A stretch of 64,000 nucleotides of DNA from Blastococcus sp. TF02A-30 (GCF_003319185.1 NZ_QOHJ01000001.1:827419-891418), one strand, 5' to 3'. Shown: positions 29,706-38,565, counted from the first letter of the stretch. The notes: generated from the letters alone by a model not told the origin. A program made the numbers and translations.

Positions 29706-30605
29706 GTGACGAGTACTCCCGCGGCCGCCGCGGTGCGGCCCGCGCCCGGTGATCCGCTCGACCCGACCGCCGCGATCTCGATCCGCGGCCTGGTGAAGCG
29801 GTACGGGGAGTTCACCGCCGTCGACGGCCTGGACCTCGACATCCACCGGGGCGAGATCTTCGCCCTGCTGGGACCCAACGGCGCCGGCAAGACGACGACC
29901 GTGGAGATCTGCGAGGGCTACCGCGGCCGCGACGCCGGGGAGGTGCGCGTGCTGGGCGCCGACCCGGCCGAGGGCAGCCGCCGGTGGAAGGCCCGGCTCG
30001 GCATCGTGCTGCAGAGCGGCGGCGGCGACAGCCAGCTGACCGTCCGCGAGCTGGTCCGGGCGCAGGCGTCGTACTACCCCGACCCGCGCGACGCGGACGA
30101 GGTCCTCGAGCTGGTGGGGCTGACCGAGAAGGCCGGCGTCCGGGGCCGGGCGCTCTCCGGGGGGCAGCGCCGCCGGCTGGACGTGGCGCTGGGCATCGTC
30201 GGCCGCCCGGAGCTGCTCTTCCTGGACGAGCCGACCACCGGGTTCGACCCCGAGGCGCGCCGGCAGTTCTGGTCGCTGATCCGCTCGCTGCGCGACCTGG
30301 GCACCACCATGCTGCTCACCACGCACTACCTCGACGAGGCCGAGGCGCTGGCCGACCGGGTCGGCGTCATCGCGCGCGGGCGGCTGGTCGAGGTCGCCGT
30401 CCCCAGCGCCCTGGGCGGGCGGGAGACCGCCCCGGCGGTGGTCAGCTGGACCGAGGACGGCGCCCGCCGCACGGAGGCCACCGCGACGCCGACGGCCTTC
30501 GTCCGCGCGCTCGCCGAGCGCTTCTCCGGCGAGGTGCCCGACCTGGCCGTCGCCCGACCCACCCTCGAGGACGTGTACCTGCAGATGATCGGCCACGAGC
30601 GATGA
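29706..30605 (+). CDS. ABC-2 type exporter ATP-binding protein
   Basis: The 299-residue ATPase has Walker A LLGPNGAGKTTT near residue 60, the Q-loop VLQSGGG, the signature ALSGGQRRRLDVALG, Walker B LLFLDEPTTGFD and the H-loop TTHYLDEAEAL. This is the drug/antibiotic (CcmA-like) exporter class. The C-terminal domain of about 60 residues is usual for the group. The GTG start has GAGAGGAG 12 nt upstream. It overlaps the permease gene by four bases. The substrate is unknown and no link to the nucleoside genes is visible. Confidence 0.92.
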   Translation: MTSTPAAAAVRPAPGDPLDPTAAISIRGLVKRYGEFTAVDGLDLDIHRGEIFALLGPNGAGKTTTVEICEGYRGRDAGEVRVLGADPAEGSRRWKARLGIVLQSGGGDSQLTVRELVRAQASYYPDPRDADEVLELVGLTEKAGVRGRALSGGQRRRLDVALGIVGRPELLFLDEPTTGFDPEARRQFWSLIRSLRDLGTTMLLTTHYLDEAEALADRVGVIARGRLVEVAVPSALGGRETAPAVVSWTEDGARRTEATATPTAFVRALAERFSGEVPDLAVARPTLEDVYLQMIGHER

Positions 30606-31420
30606 GCGCCCCCGCACCCGAGGCGGCGCTGCCGTCCCTGCCGTCGGTCTACCGCTCGCGGGCCACGGTGGAGCTCAAGGAGTTCTTCCGGCAGCGCGAG
30701 TCGGTGGTGTTCACGCTGCTGCTGCCGGTGCTGCTGCTGGTCGTCTTCGGCGCGGTGCTGAACTTCGACCTGGGCTCCGGCGTCAGCTTCACCCAGTACT
30801 TCATGGCCGGGATCATCGCCGCGGGCATCCTCGGCGCCAGCCTGCAGAACATGGCGATCAGCATCGCCACCGAGCGGTCCGACGGGACGCTCAAGCACCT
30901 GTCCGGTACACCGATGCCGCGCAGCGCCTTCTTCGTCGGCAAGGTGGTGCAGGTCCTCGCGGTGACGGTGGCGATCATCGTCGTGCTGCTGCTGATCGGC
31001 GTGGTCTTCTACGGGATCGACCTGCCCTCGGGCTCCGACTGGCTGGTGTTCGCCTGGGTGTCCGCGCTGGGCGCGGCCGCCTGCACGCTGCTGGGCATCG
31101 CGCTGTCGAGCCTGGCGAAGAACGGCCGGTCGGCGTCGGCGACGGTGACGCCGTTCGCGCTGGTCCTGCAGTTCATCTCCGGGGTCTTCTTCCAGTTCAG
31201 CGAGATCCCGACCTGGATGCAGACCGTCGCCTCGGTCTTCCCGCTGAAGTGGATGGCCCAGGGCCTGCGGTCGGTCTTCCTCCCCGACGCCCTGGCGGCC
31301 GACGAGCCGGCCGGCTCGTGGGAGCTGGGCCGGGTCGCGCTCGTGCTGGCGGTCTGGTGCGTCGTGGGCCTCCTGCTGTGCGTCAGGACCTTCCGCTGGC
31401 AGGACCGCGGCACGGGCTGA
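30602..31420 (+). CDS. ABC-2 type exporter permease
   Basis: The 272-residue permease has six hydrophobic spans. SIATERSDGTLKHLSGTPMPRSAFFVGK and the late SGVFFQFSEIPTWMQTVASVFPLKWMAQGLR are typical ABC-2 motifs. The ATG overlaps the ATPase stop (ATGA). The two form one exporter; the substrate cannot be deduced. Confidence 0.9.
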   Translation: MSAPAPEAALPSLPSVYRSRATVELKEFFRQRESVVFTLLLPVLLLVVFGAVLNFDLGSGVSFTQYFMAGIIAAGILGASLQNMAISIATERSDGTLKHLSGTPMPRSAFFVGKVVQVLAVTVAIIVVLLLIGVVFYGIDLPSGSDWLVFAWVSALGAAACTLLGIALSSLAKNGRSASATVTPFALVLQFISGVFFQFSEIPTWMQTVASVFPLKWMAQGLRSVFLPDALAADEPAGSWELGRVALVLAVWCVVGLLLCVRTFRWQDRGTG

Positions 31421-31426
31421 GCCGGG

Positions 31427-31448
31427 GGCCGGGGCCTCAGCCCCGGCC
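31427..31448. terminator. Bidirectional hairpin at convergent gene ends
   Basis: A perfect 9-bp stem GGCCGGGGC/GCCCCGGCC has loop CTCA. The stop codon of the leftward gene lies within this hairpin loop. Confidence 0.65.
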
Positions 31449-32300
31449 GCTCAGCCGGTAGTACTTGTGCGGGGCGCGGCGGCGGATGACGGTGGCCGCG
31501 CCGGGCAGCATGGACAGCCGCGCGGGCACCCGGTGCACGGGGACGCCGATCATCTCCTTGTACCGGCACAGCCCCTCGTCCTCGCGGGCGTGCAGCCCGT
31601 CGACCACCTCGTGCACCCGGCCGCTGCGCCGGCAGGCCCAGAAGAACTCGTACACCAGCCCCGCGCTGATGCTCGTGTCCAGCGCCCACGACGCGACGAC
31701 CATGTCGCGGGCGTAGGCGGTGCCGTCGACGGCGTGGCCGGAGGTGTAGCCGGCCAGCCGCCCGTCGACGAGGCCGGCGATCACCAGGCCGTGCTCCGGC
31801 CGGCCCACGTGCTCCACCTCGGCGAGGTAGCCCTCTCGGTTCGGCAGGCGCCCCGCCCCCGTGCGCTCGTGGGCGGAGCGCAGCACCTCGTACCCCTCAC
31901 GGCGCAGCAGCGCCGGGCCGGTCAGCTCGACGAACCGGACCCGCTCGCGCGCCTTGCGGAGGCTGCGCCGGCGCGACTTGGACAGCGCCGGCTCGTCGAA
32001 GGCGGCCAGGTCGGTCACCAGGTGGGTGGGGACGGCGGCGTTGGCCCGGCCGGCGTCAGCGGGAGCGAGGCACGCCTGGTAACCCCAGGCGGCGCGCACC
32101 GGGCGGGTGGCCTCGCGCGCGGAGAGCCGCGCCAGGAGGTGCACCGGCCGGTAGAAGCCGGGCATGGACTGCGTCCAGAGCCGGCCGCGGTGCTCCACGA
32201 CCCGCCGGCCCGAGCGCTCCAGGTGGGCGCCCAGCTCCTGCTCGGTCACCACCGGCACCCGGGCCTCGGCGACGTCCCGCAGCTGATCGAGGTCCTGCAC
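31437..32300 (-). CDS. GNAT/FemAB-like acyltransferase-fold protein, function unknown
   Basis: The 287-residue protein starts at the GTG at 32300, which has GAAGGAG 9 nt upstream. A longer in-frame reading to 32429 crosses the add promoter and is less likely. Residues about 110-230 look like a GNAT/Acetyltransf_6-type domain: SKSRRRSLRKARERVRFVEL, YEVLRSAHERTG, GLVIAGLVDGRLAGYTSG and STSISAGLVYEFFWAC-like helix segments. This resembles FemAB/BioF2-like acyltransferases that modify peptides or glycans. No operon partner. Function is not assigned. Confidence 0.6.
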   Translation of the reverse strand: MQDLDQLRDVAEARVPVVTEQELGAHLERSGRRVVEHRGRLWTQSMPGFYRPVHLLARLSAREATRPVRAAWGYQACLAPADAGRANAAVPTHLVTDLAAFDEPALSKSRRRSLRKARERVRFVELTGPALLRREGYEVLRSAHERTGAGRLPNREGYLAEVEHVGRPEHGLVIAGLVDGRLAGYTSGHAVDGTAYARDMVVASWALDTSISAGLVYEFFWACRRSGRVHEVVDGLHAREDEGLCRYKEMIGVPVHRVPARLSMLPGAATVIRRRAPHKYYRLSGRG

Positions 32301-32406
32301 CCGGGGCGCTCCTTCGTCTCGGCTGGGCGCACCTTGCCACGGAAGGCGGCCGCGGAGCGGAGGATCGGTCGCCGTGGGGGTCGGCGGGCCGTGCGTCACG
32401 GCTCTG

Positions 32407-32412
32407 TAGCGT
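32407..32412 (+). promoter_or_regulatory. -10-like box for add (leaderless)
   Basis: TAGCGT lies exactly 7 nt before the GTG start of add, with no ribosome binding site between. Confidence 0.5.
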
Positions 32413-32419
32413 TCCCGGT

Positions 32420-33490
32420 GTGCCTGCACCGCTGAACGCCGAGAACGTCCGCCGCGCCCCGAAGGTCCTGCTGCACGACCACCTGGACGGCGGTCTGCGC
32501 CCGCAGACGGTGCTCGAGCTGGCCGACGAGATCGGCTACCGCGACCTGCCGGCCGGCGACGCCGAGAGCCTCGGCCGCTGGTTCCGCCAGGCCGCGGACT
32601 CCGGCTCGCTGGTGCAGTACCTGGAGACGTTCGCGCACACGGTCGCGGTCATGCAGACCCCGTCCGCCGTCCAGCGGGTCGCCCGCGAGTGCGCGCTGGA
32701 CCTCGCCGCCGACGGCGTCGTGCACGCCGAGGTGCGCATGGCGCCGGAGCTGCTGACCGCGATGCGGATCGAGGAGGCCGTCGAGGCGATGCTCGACGGC
32801 TACGCCCAGGGCAGCCGCGAGGCCGCCGCGGCGGGGACCCCGATCGGCGTCGGCACGCTGCTGTGCGCGATGCGCCAGAACGACCGCTGGGAGGAGGTCG
32901 CGGGCCTGGTCGTCCGCTACCGGGACGCCGGCGTCGTCGGCTTCGACCTCGCCGGACCGGAGGACGGCTTCCCGCCGGACCGCATCCCGTCGGCGCTCGC
33001 GCTGCTGGACCGCGCCGGCGCCCACCGGACCGTGCACGCCGGCGAGGCGGCCGGTATCGGGTCGATCCGGGGCGCGCTGGACGGCGCGCACGCCGAGCGC
33101 CTGGGCCACGGCGTCCGGATCGCCGACGAGGTGCCCGAGGACGGCGCCCTCGGGCCGGTGGCGCAGCGCGTCCGCGACCAGCGGATCCCGCTGGAGGTCG
33201 CGCCGTCGTCGAACGTCCAGACCGGCGCCTACCCGTCGCTGGCGGCGCACCCGGTCGACCGGCTGCACCGCGCCGGCTTCGCCGTCACCCTCAACACCGA
33301 CAACCGGCTGATGAGCGGCGTCTCGGTCACCAGCGAGGTCACCGACGTGGCGACGACGTTCGGCTGGACGTGGGACGACGTCCGCACGGTCACCGAGCGC
33401 GCGGTCACCGCCGCCTTCCTGCCCGAGGCCGACAAGCAGCGGCTGCTCGACGAGGTCGTCCGGCCGGGGTACGCCGCGCTCGCCGGCTGA
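32420..33490 (+). CDS. add: Adenosine deaminase
   Basis: The 356-residue zinc hydrolase converts adenosine and deoxyadenosine to inosine forms, which purine nucleoside phosphorylase (48.4 kb) can split. Metal ligands and catalytic residues are visible: LLHDHLDGG, HAGEAAG with the catalytic Glu, ERLGHGVRI, and the late VTLNTDNRLMSG. The last has Asp-Asn where many ADAs have Asp-Asp; mycobacterial ADA, from memory, has the same. It has a leaderless-type GTG start and is separated from cdd-deoA by the exporter and GNAT genes. Confidence 0.94.
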   Translation: MPAPLNAENVRRAPKVLLHDHLDGGLRPQTVLELADEIGYRDLPAGDAESLGRWFRQAADSGSLVQYLETFAHTVAVMQTPSAVQRVARECALDLAADGVVHAEVRMAPELLTAMRIEEAVEAMLDGYAQGSREAAAAGTPIGVGTLLCAMRQNDRWEEVAGLVVRYRDAGVVGFDLAGPEDGFPPDRIPSALALLDRAGAHRTVHAGEAAGIGSIRGALDGAHAERLGHGVRIADEVPEDGALGPVAQRVRDQRIPLEVAPSSNVQTGAYPSLAAHPVDRLHRAGFAVTLNTDNRLMSGVSVTSEVTDVATTFGWTWDDVRTVTERAVTAAFLPEADKQRLLDEVVRPGYAALAG

Positions 33491-33544
33491 CCGGGTGCCG
33501 ACGGTCACCCCCGTTCGCGGGAATCACCGCCGCGTTCCCGCTGC

Positions 33545-33731
33545 TACGGTGGGAGTACCGGCACAAGGCCGGTCATCCTCCCGGACGGTTTGTCCGGGCA
33601 TGAGCGCATCCGTGCAGATCCCGCGTTCCACTTCTGGGCGCTAGCGATCGCCAAGTGAGGACGCCGGCAGTCCGCGGCACTCCTCCTCTTCCACGGGACG
33701 CGCTCCGAGCAGTATCGGAGCCCCACCCCGC
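33545..33731 (+). promoter_or_regulatory. -10 box and multi-hairpin 5' leader of DEAD-box helicase gene
   Basis: TACGGT at 33545-33550 is a -10 candidate, preceded by an inverted repeat GCGGGAA-N11-TTCCCGC (33517-33541). The leader of about 175 nt holds perfect stems ACCGGC/GCCGGT (33557-33573), CCCGGAC/GTCCGGG (33580-33598), a bulged CTT..GGCG/CGCCAAG (33631-33655) and GCTCCGA/TCGGAGC (33702-33721). The last ends 10 nt before the ATG, and no clear ribosome binding site is present. A CTCCTCCTC tract at 33680 could pair with GTGAGGA at 33656. Helicase leaders are often temperature or autoregulatory elements; here that is inference. Confidence 0.55.
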
Positions 33732-35189
33732 ATGACGTTGGTCAACCCTGTGTCGTTCGAGTCGAACAACGCTGAGAACACCTCTGAGAACAGCAACACC
33801 GTCGTCGAGGCGCCCGCCGAGCCGACCGGACCCACCTTCGGCCAGCTGGGCCTGCCCCAGCAGCTCGTGACCGCCCTCGAGCGGCGCGGCATCCACCGCC
33901 CGTTCGCCATCCAGACCTCCGCGCTGCCCGACGCCCTCGCCGGGCGCGACGTGCTCGGCAAGGCTGCCACCGGCTCGGGCAAGACCCTGGCCTTCGGCCT
34001 GCCGCTGCTCGCCCGCATCGGCGCCGAGCTCGGCCGCGGACCGCGCGCCCCGCGCGGCCTGGTGCTCGTGCCCACCCGTGAGCTCGCCCAGCAGGTCGCC
34101 GACAACCTGGCCCCGCTCGGGCAGGCCATCGGCGTGCACGTCGCCACCGTCTACGGCGGCGCCCCGATGTACCGCCAGATCCAGCAGCTGCGCCGCGGCG
34201 TCGACGTCGTCATCGCCACCCCCGGCCGGCTGCAGGACCTGATCAGCCAGGGCGAGGCCACCCTCGACCAGGTCGTGGTCACCGTCCTCGACGAGGCCGA
34301 CTTCATGGCCGACCTCGGCTTCCTGCCGGTCGTGCAGGAGCTGCTCGACCAGACCGCCCCCGACGCCCAGCGGCTGCTGTTCTCGGCCACGCTGGACGGC
34401 GAGGTCGACTCGCTGGTGCGCCGCTACCTCAAGGACCCGGCGCGGCACGAGGTCAAGCGCCCCGGGGACGACGCCCCGCCGGCCGAGCACCGCGCCTACA
34501 CCCTGGCCTTCCGCGACAAGGTCGCGCTAACCAAGGAGCTGGCCCGGCGTCCCGGCCGGACGATCATCTTCGTCCGCACCCAGCTGGGGGCCGACCGGCT
34601 GACCGAGCACCTGCTCGAGGCCGGCATCAAGGCCGCCGCGATCCACGGCGGTCTGCCGCAGTCGGCGCGCAAGCGCGCGCTGGAGGCGTTCACCGACGCG
34701 CGCTCGCCGGTGCTCGTCGCCACCGACGTCGCCGCCCGTGGCATCCACGTCGACGACGTCTCGCTGGTCCTGCACTACGACCCGCCGGCGGACTCCAAGA
34801 CCTACCTGCACCGCTCGGGCCGCACCGCCCGCGCCGGTGCGGCGGGTGTGGTCGTGTCGCTGCTGCTGCCCGACCAGGTCGGCCAGTCCAAGCGCCGCTT
34901 CCGCCAGGCCAAGGTCGACCCGGCGCTGCGCCGGATCACCCCCGGCGACCAGGAGATCGCGGACCTCGTCGCCAGCGGCGTGCACGTGGAGCCGGTCGAG
35001 CGCCCGGTGCGCGACTCGCGTCGCTCCGGTGGCCCGGGTGGGCGTCCGCGCCGCGACGGTGACCGCCCCGGCGGCGGCCACCGCGGTGGCCCGCGCCGCT
35101 CCTACGGCGACCGGGGCCCGCGCTCCGGTGGCGGCGAGCGGCGGTTCGGCGGCGAGCGCTCCGGGCGCCCGCCGCGGCACAGCAGCTGA
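33732..35189 (+). CDS. DEAD-box ATP-dependent RNA helicase
   Basis: The 485-residue helicase unwinds RNA. In order: an acidic Asn/Ser/Glu-rich start (1-30), Q-motif PFAIQTSALP, motif I AATGSGKT, Ia PTRELAQQ, Ib TPGRLQDL, II LDEADFMADLGF and III SAT. The second RecA domain has IIFVRTQLGADRL, ATDVAARGIHVDDV and HRSGRTARAG. The last 70 residues are rich in Arg and Gly (RRSGGPGGRPRRDGDRPGG), an RNA-binding tail. This matches RhlE/CshA-like actinobacterial helicases used in ribosome assembly or cold adaptation. A long structured leader precedes it and a 16-bp hairpin ends it. Confidence 0.95.
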   Translation: MTLVNPVSFESNNAENTSENSNTVVEAPAEPTGPTFGQLGLPQQLVTALERRGIHRPFAIQTSALPDALAGRDVLGKAATGSGKTLAFGLPLLARIGAELGRGPRAPRGLVLVPTRELAQQVADNLAPLGQAIGVHVATVYGGAPMYRQIQQLRRGVDVVIATPGRLQDLISQGEATLDQVVVTVLDEADFMADLGFLPVVQELLDQTAPDAQRLLFSATLDGEVDSLVRRYLKDPARHEVKRPGDDAPPAEHRAYTLAFRDKVALTKELARRPGRTIIFVRTQLGADRLTEHLLEAGIKAAAIHGGLPQSARKRALEAFTDARSPVLVATDVAARGIHVDDVSLVLHYDPPADSKTYLHRSGRTARAGAAGVVVSLLLPDQVGQSKRRFRQAKVDPALRRITPGDQEIADLVASGVHVEPVERPVRDSRRSGGPGGRPRRDGDRPGGGHRGGPRRSYGDRGPRSGGGERRFGGERSGRPPRHSS

Positions 35190-35200
35190 GCTGAACGGCA

Positions 35201-35236
35201 GAACGGCCGGTCCGGGACTCCCCGGGCCGGCCGTTC
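35201..35236. terminator. Bidirectional terminator between convergent genes
   Basis: GAACGGCCGG/CCGGCCGTTC, a T-G wobble and CCGGG/CCCGG form a 16-bp stem with ACTC loop. It lies between the helicase stop and the stop of the leftward acidic protein gene. Confidence 0.85.
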
Positions 35237-35255
35237 GGCGTCTGACGGGGTCCGC

Positions 35256-36629
35256 TCAGTCGCGGAAGACGAGCTTCCCGCTGACCAGGCCCACGACCTC
35301 GTCCCACGCCGGGCGCAGGACGGCGGCGTCCTCGGCCCGGAGCGCGGCCGACGGGTCCCGCTCGGCGCGCGCCACGGCCCGGCCCAGCGGCTCGGCTGGG
35401 GAGAGGAGCTCCTCGACGCGGGCCAGGCCGGTGTACTCGGCCAGGTCGCGGACGCCCTCGACCGGCTGGACGAAGGCCCGGTGGTCGACCAGCCCCGCGG
35501 CGCCGTCGGCGACCTCGGCGAGCACCTCCGACAGCTCGGTCAGGTCGTAGCGGTCCTGCTCGGCCGGCAGGGGCAGCGTGCCGGTGTCGACCACCTCGGG
35601 CCAGGAGGCGATCTCGGTGAGGTCGTGCGGCTCGGTGCCCGCGCAGAAGCGGGCCAGGTCGGTGGGGGAGGCGAAGAGGAACACCTCGCCGTCGCGGCCC
35701 AGGAACCGGGCGACGTCCTCCACGTAGCAGCGCAGGGTGACCCCGGCGCCCTCGGGGACCACGACCTCCACGGGCAGGATGCCGACGCCCTCCCAGAAGG
35801 CGGCGGCCGCGGCGACCGCGGCCGGGTCGTGGCTCAGCCGGCTGCCCCGGGCGATGGTGCGCACCGGCGCGGCGACGGCGTCGTCGTCCAGCGCCTCCTC
35901 GTCCTCGTCCGGCAGGTCGACGATGTCGGGCTCGGCCTCGGCGACCGACGGGTAGTCGTCCAGCGAGGCGGTGCCGGCGCCGGTCCAGTCCAGGTGCGCC
36001 GAGAGCTCCTCGACGACGTCCTCCCACAGGTCGTCGAAGGCGCTGCCCACGCCGATCCAGGCGTCCTCGCCGGAGCGGCCGGCGAAGGCGTCCACACCCA
36101 GGCCCAGCGAGCCGATCTCGGGCTTGGCGACCAGCTCGGCCACCGCCTCGAACTCGGTCTCGTCCTCGTCGAACTCGTCGTCGTCCTCGTCGCCACCGGC
36201 GTCCAGGCACTCGGCGAGCCGGCTGACGATGTCGACGGTCGCCGCCAGCTCCTCGACCGCCCAGCGGTCGGGGTTCTCGGCGGCGATGTCGTACACGCCG
36301 TCGAAGTCGTAGCGGTGGTCGTCGTCGGGGGTCAGGTCGGCGGCGCCGAGCCCGGCCACGACCGGCCACACCGGGTGGTCGGCGAGGTCGTGGTCGGTGC
36401 TGGACCGGCAGAACGCGGCGAGCGCGGCCGGCGACGGGAAGAGGTGGACGACGGCCGTCGACGTCGGCGGTTCAGGGTCGTCGTCGTTGATGTCGGCCCG
36501 GACCTCGACGGTGGTGCCGAGGAACGCCTGCCACTCCTCGCCGTCCTCTTCCCACGGCGGGGCCCACAGGGTGTACCCGGTGCGGTCGTCGAGGGTCAGT
36601 GCGATGGGAACGATGCTCGGCCTGGCCAC
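35256..36629 (-). CDS. Acidic actinobacterial protein with internal duplication, function unknown
   Basis: The protein of about 457 residues has a strong excess of Asp and Glu, including a D/E-only run near residue 150. Its N- and C-terminal parts repeat each other. LFPSPAALAAFCRSSTDHDLADHPVWPVV (near 65) is echoed by LFASPTDLARFCAGTEPHDL and SWPEVV (near 325), each followed by a DRYDL/HRYDF element. A central linker is acidic. Relatives in actinobacteria are sometimes auto-named primosomal protein, which nothing here supports. GTG at 36629 is taken as start; a GTG two codons upstream is equally possible. It sits beside a DEAD-box helicase in convergent orientation. Confidence 0.65.
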   Translation of the reverse strand: MARPSIVPIALTLDDRTGYTLWAPPWEEDGEEWQAFLGTTVEVRADINDDDPEPPTSTAVVHLFPSPAALAAFCRSSTDHDLADHPVWPVVAGLGAADLTPDDDHRYDFDGVYDIAAENPDRWAVEELAATVDIVSRLAECLDAGGDEDDDEFDEDETEFEAVAELVAKPEIGSLGLGVDAFAGRSGEDAWIGVGSAFDDLWEDVVEELSAHLDWTGAGTASLDDYPSVAEAEPDIVDLPDEDEEALDDDAVAAPVRTIARGSRLSHDPAAVAAAAAFWEGVGILPVEVVVPEGAGVTLRCYVEDVARFLGRDGEVFLFASPTDLARFCAGTEPHDLTEIASWPEVVDTGTLPLPAEQDRYDLTELSEVLAEVADGAAGLVDHRAFVQPVEGVRDLAEYTGLARVEELLSPAEPLGRAVARAERDPSAALRAEDAAVLRPAWDEVVGLVSGKLVFRD

Positions 36630-36697
36630 GGGCACACCCTGCCAGATGGGCCGCCCGTCCTCCCTGGGTGCGGGGAGGACGGGCGGCCCACCGCGGG

Positions 36698-37987
36698 TCA
36701 CGCCGCGGTTGCCGCCGTGCGACCGGTTCGCTGGACGGCCAGCACCCCCGCGATCGCGACCACGACGCCGACGACCGGCGGGATGAACCACTCCGCCTCG
36801 TTGCTCCACCACGCGGCGACCGCGGCCACCGCGTACACGGCGAGGTTGCGCCACTCGACGGCCGGCAGCCGGTCCGCGGCGACGGTCATGCCGCCGCGCC
36901 ACCGGGCGAGGAAGTCACCGATCACGACGCCGCCCAGCGGCGGGACGAGGATGCCCAGCCACACCAGGTACTCGATGAGGTTGTCGTAGATCCCGGTGAC
37001 GGCCAGGAGCGTCCCCAGCACCACGCCGCCGACGACGAAGGGCTTCTTGGACCGGGAGTTGGCGATCTCCGCGCCCGCGACGCCGAAGTTGTAGGCGGTG
37101 TTGTCGTTCGTGGTCCACAGGTTGGCCACCAGGAACACCAGGCCCCAGCCGACCAGGCCCAGCTGGTACAGCACGAGCACGAAGTCGCCCTCGCCGAAGG
37201 ACAGCGCCCCGATCGCGCCGAAGAAGAGCATCAGGAACTCGCCGATGAGGAAGGCGACCAGGCAGGCCCAGAAGCCGGCTGCCGGGGTCCGCGCGAAGCG
37301 GGTCCAGTTGGGCGCCTGGGTGCCACCGGAGGCGAACGTCCCGACCACGACGGTGACCGCGACGGCGATCGTCATGGAGCTCGTGGGCTCGATCGCGCTC
37401 AGCCCGCTCCAGCCGCCGACCTCGTCCAGCGAGCGCCAGGTCACCCAGCCGGCCAGCACCAGCATCAGCGGTACCGAGACCACGGACAGGGCGTACATGC
37501 CCTTGTAGCCGTAGTAGGCGGTCACGCCCATCACCGCGCCCCCGGCCAGCATGAGCCCGACCTCGGCGGCCCGGCCCTCCCACTCCAGCGCGCTGGCGGT
37601 GAGCCCGGCGAAGGTGGCGACCGTGACGCCGTACCAGCCGACCTGCGTGCCGCCCAGCAGCAGCGAGGCGAGCTTCGAGCCCGTCGTCCCGAGGGAGTAG
37701 CGGCACATCATCACCGTGGTGAGCCCGGTGCGGGCGCCGATGCCGCCGATCGCGGCCACGTAGATCCCCAGGACGACGCTGCCCAGCAGCAGCACCCAGA
37801 ACAGCGTGCCGGCGGAGAACGCCGTGCCCACCTGGGCGCCGGCCAGCATGGTGGGCGTGAAGAAGGTGAACCCGAGCAGCACGATCGCCAGGGAGAACAG
37901 CGACTTCCGCGCCGCCGACGGCACGGGATCGATGGGGTAGTCGGGGTCGACCTCGCCGACCGGGTCGTTCCGCACGCTGCTGCTCAT
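36698..37987 (-). CDS. codB: Cytosine permease (NCS1 family)
   Basis: The 429-residue permease has about twelve hydrophobic spans. The NCS1-type start is FSLAIVLLGFTFFTPTMLAGAQVG. GGTQVGWYGVTVATFAG, ASGGTQAPNWTRFAR and NDNTAYNFGVAGAEIA match CodB. It imports cytosine with a cation. Its ATG overlaps the stop of the upstream deaminase gene, so import and deamination are coupled, as in codBA. A PucR-type regulator is divergently oriented next to the pair. Confidence 0.9.
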   Translation of the reverse strand: MSSSVRNDPVGEVDPDYPIDPVPSAARKSLFSLAIVLLGFTFFTPTMLAGAQVGTAFSAGTLFWVLLLGSVVLGIYVAAIGGIGARTGLTTVMMCRYSLGTTGSKLASLLLGGTQVGWYGVTVATFAGLTASALEWEGRAAEVGLMLAGGAVMGVTAYYGYKGMYALSVVSVPLMLVLAGWVTWRSLDEVGGWSGLSAIEPTSSMTIAVAVTVVVGTFASGGTQAPNWTRFARTPAAGFWACLVAFLIGEFLMLFFGAIGALSFGEGDFVLVLYQLGLVGWGLVFLVANLWTTNDNTAYNFGVAGAEIANSRSKKPFVVGGVVLGTLLAVTGIYDNLIEYLVWLGILVPPLGGVVIGDFLARWRGGMTVAADRLPAVEWRNLAVYAVAAVAAWWSNEAEWFIPPVVGVVVAIAGVLAVQRTGRTAATAA

Positions 37988-38484
37988 CGGGTGCTCGCCT
38001 CGTACTCGTCGTGGTCGGAACCGATGTCCTCGTGCCAGAGCTCGGGGTGCTCCTCGATGAAGGCGGTCATGAGCGCCGTGCAGTCGGGGTCGTCGAGGAC
38101 GACGACCTCGACGCCGTGCTGCGCGAGCCAGTCGTGGCCACCGCTGAAGTTCGTCGCCTCGCCGATCACGAGGCGGGAGATGCCGAACTGGCGCACCAGC
38201 CCGCTGCAGTACCAGCAGGGCGAGAGGGTGGTGACCATCGTGGTGCCGCGGTAGCTGCGCTGGCGGCCCGCGGCCTTGAACGCGGCGGTCTCCGCGTGCA
38301 CCGAGGGGTCGCCGTCCTGGACCCTCCGGTTGTGACCGCGCCCCAGCACGGTGCCGTCGGGGGCGATCAGCGCGGCGCCGATGGGCACGCCCCCGGAGGC
38401 GCCCCCCGCCCGCGCTTCCTCCAGGGCGACGGCGAGCCAGCTGCGCGCCGTCGACGGGTCCAGTGGTGGGTGCGGTGCGCTCAC
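37984..38484 (-). CDS. Small zinc cytosine/nucleoside deaminase
   Basis: The 166-residue protein starts at a GTG with GGGAGGAC upstream. It has the CDA-superfamily zinc motifs SVHAETAAFK (His ligand and catalytic Glu) and SPCWYCSG (two Cys ligands). Size and the C-terminal HPELWHEDIG match the yeast-type cytosine deaminase rather than the large TIM-barrel CodA. Its place before codB supports cytosine as substrate, giving uracil for the upp product at 43.6 kb. tRNA adenosine deaminase or guanine deaminase are less likely alternatives. Confidence 0.85.
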   Translation of the reverse strand: MSAPHPPLDPSTARSWLAVALEEARAGGASGGVPIGAALIAPDGTVLGRGHNRRVQDGDPSVHAETAAFKAAGRQRSYRGTTMVTTLSPCWYCSGLVRQFGISRLVIGEATNFSGGHDWLAQHGVEVVVLDDPDCTALMTAFIEEHPELWHEDIGSDHDEYEASTR

Positions 38485-38542
38485 GCGTGTCCTCCCGGGT
38501 GCGGACGCGGGCCGGTTCCCGCGCCGATGGCCTAGGAGGCTG

Positions 38543-38565
38543 TTGCAGCGGGCGCCGAGCCGCAA
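38543..38565. promoter_or_regulatory. Candidate operator between codB-type operon and PucR gene
   Basis: An imperfect inverted repeat (TTGCagCGG near CCGCAA) lies in the 147-bp divergent gap. It is a candidate binding site for the adjacent PucR regulator, with weak support. Confidence 0.25.

Noticed and set aside
32301..32429. N-terminal extension of the GNAT-like protein to 32429
   Set aside because: It would cross the add promoter and start region, while the GTG at 32300 has a good ribosome binding site.
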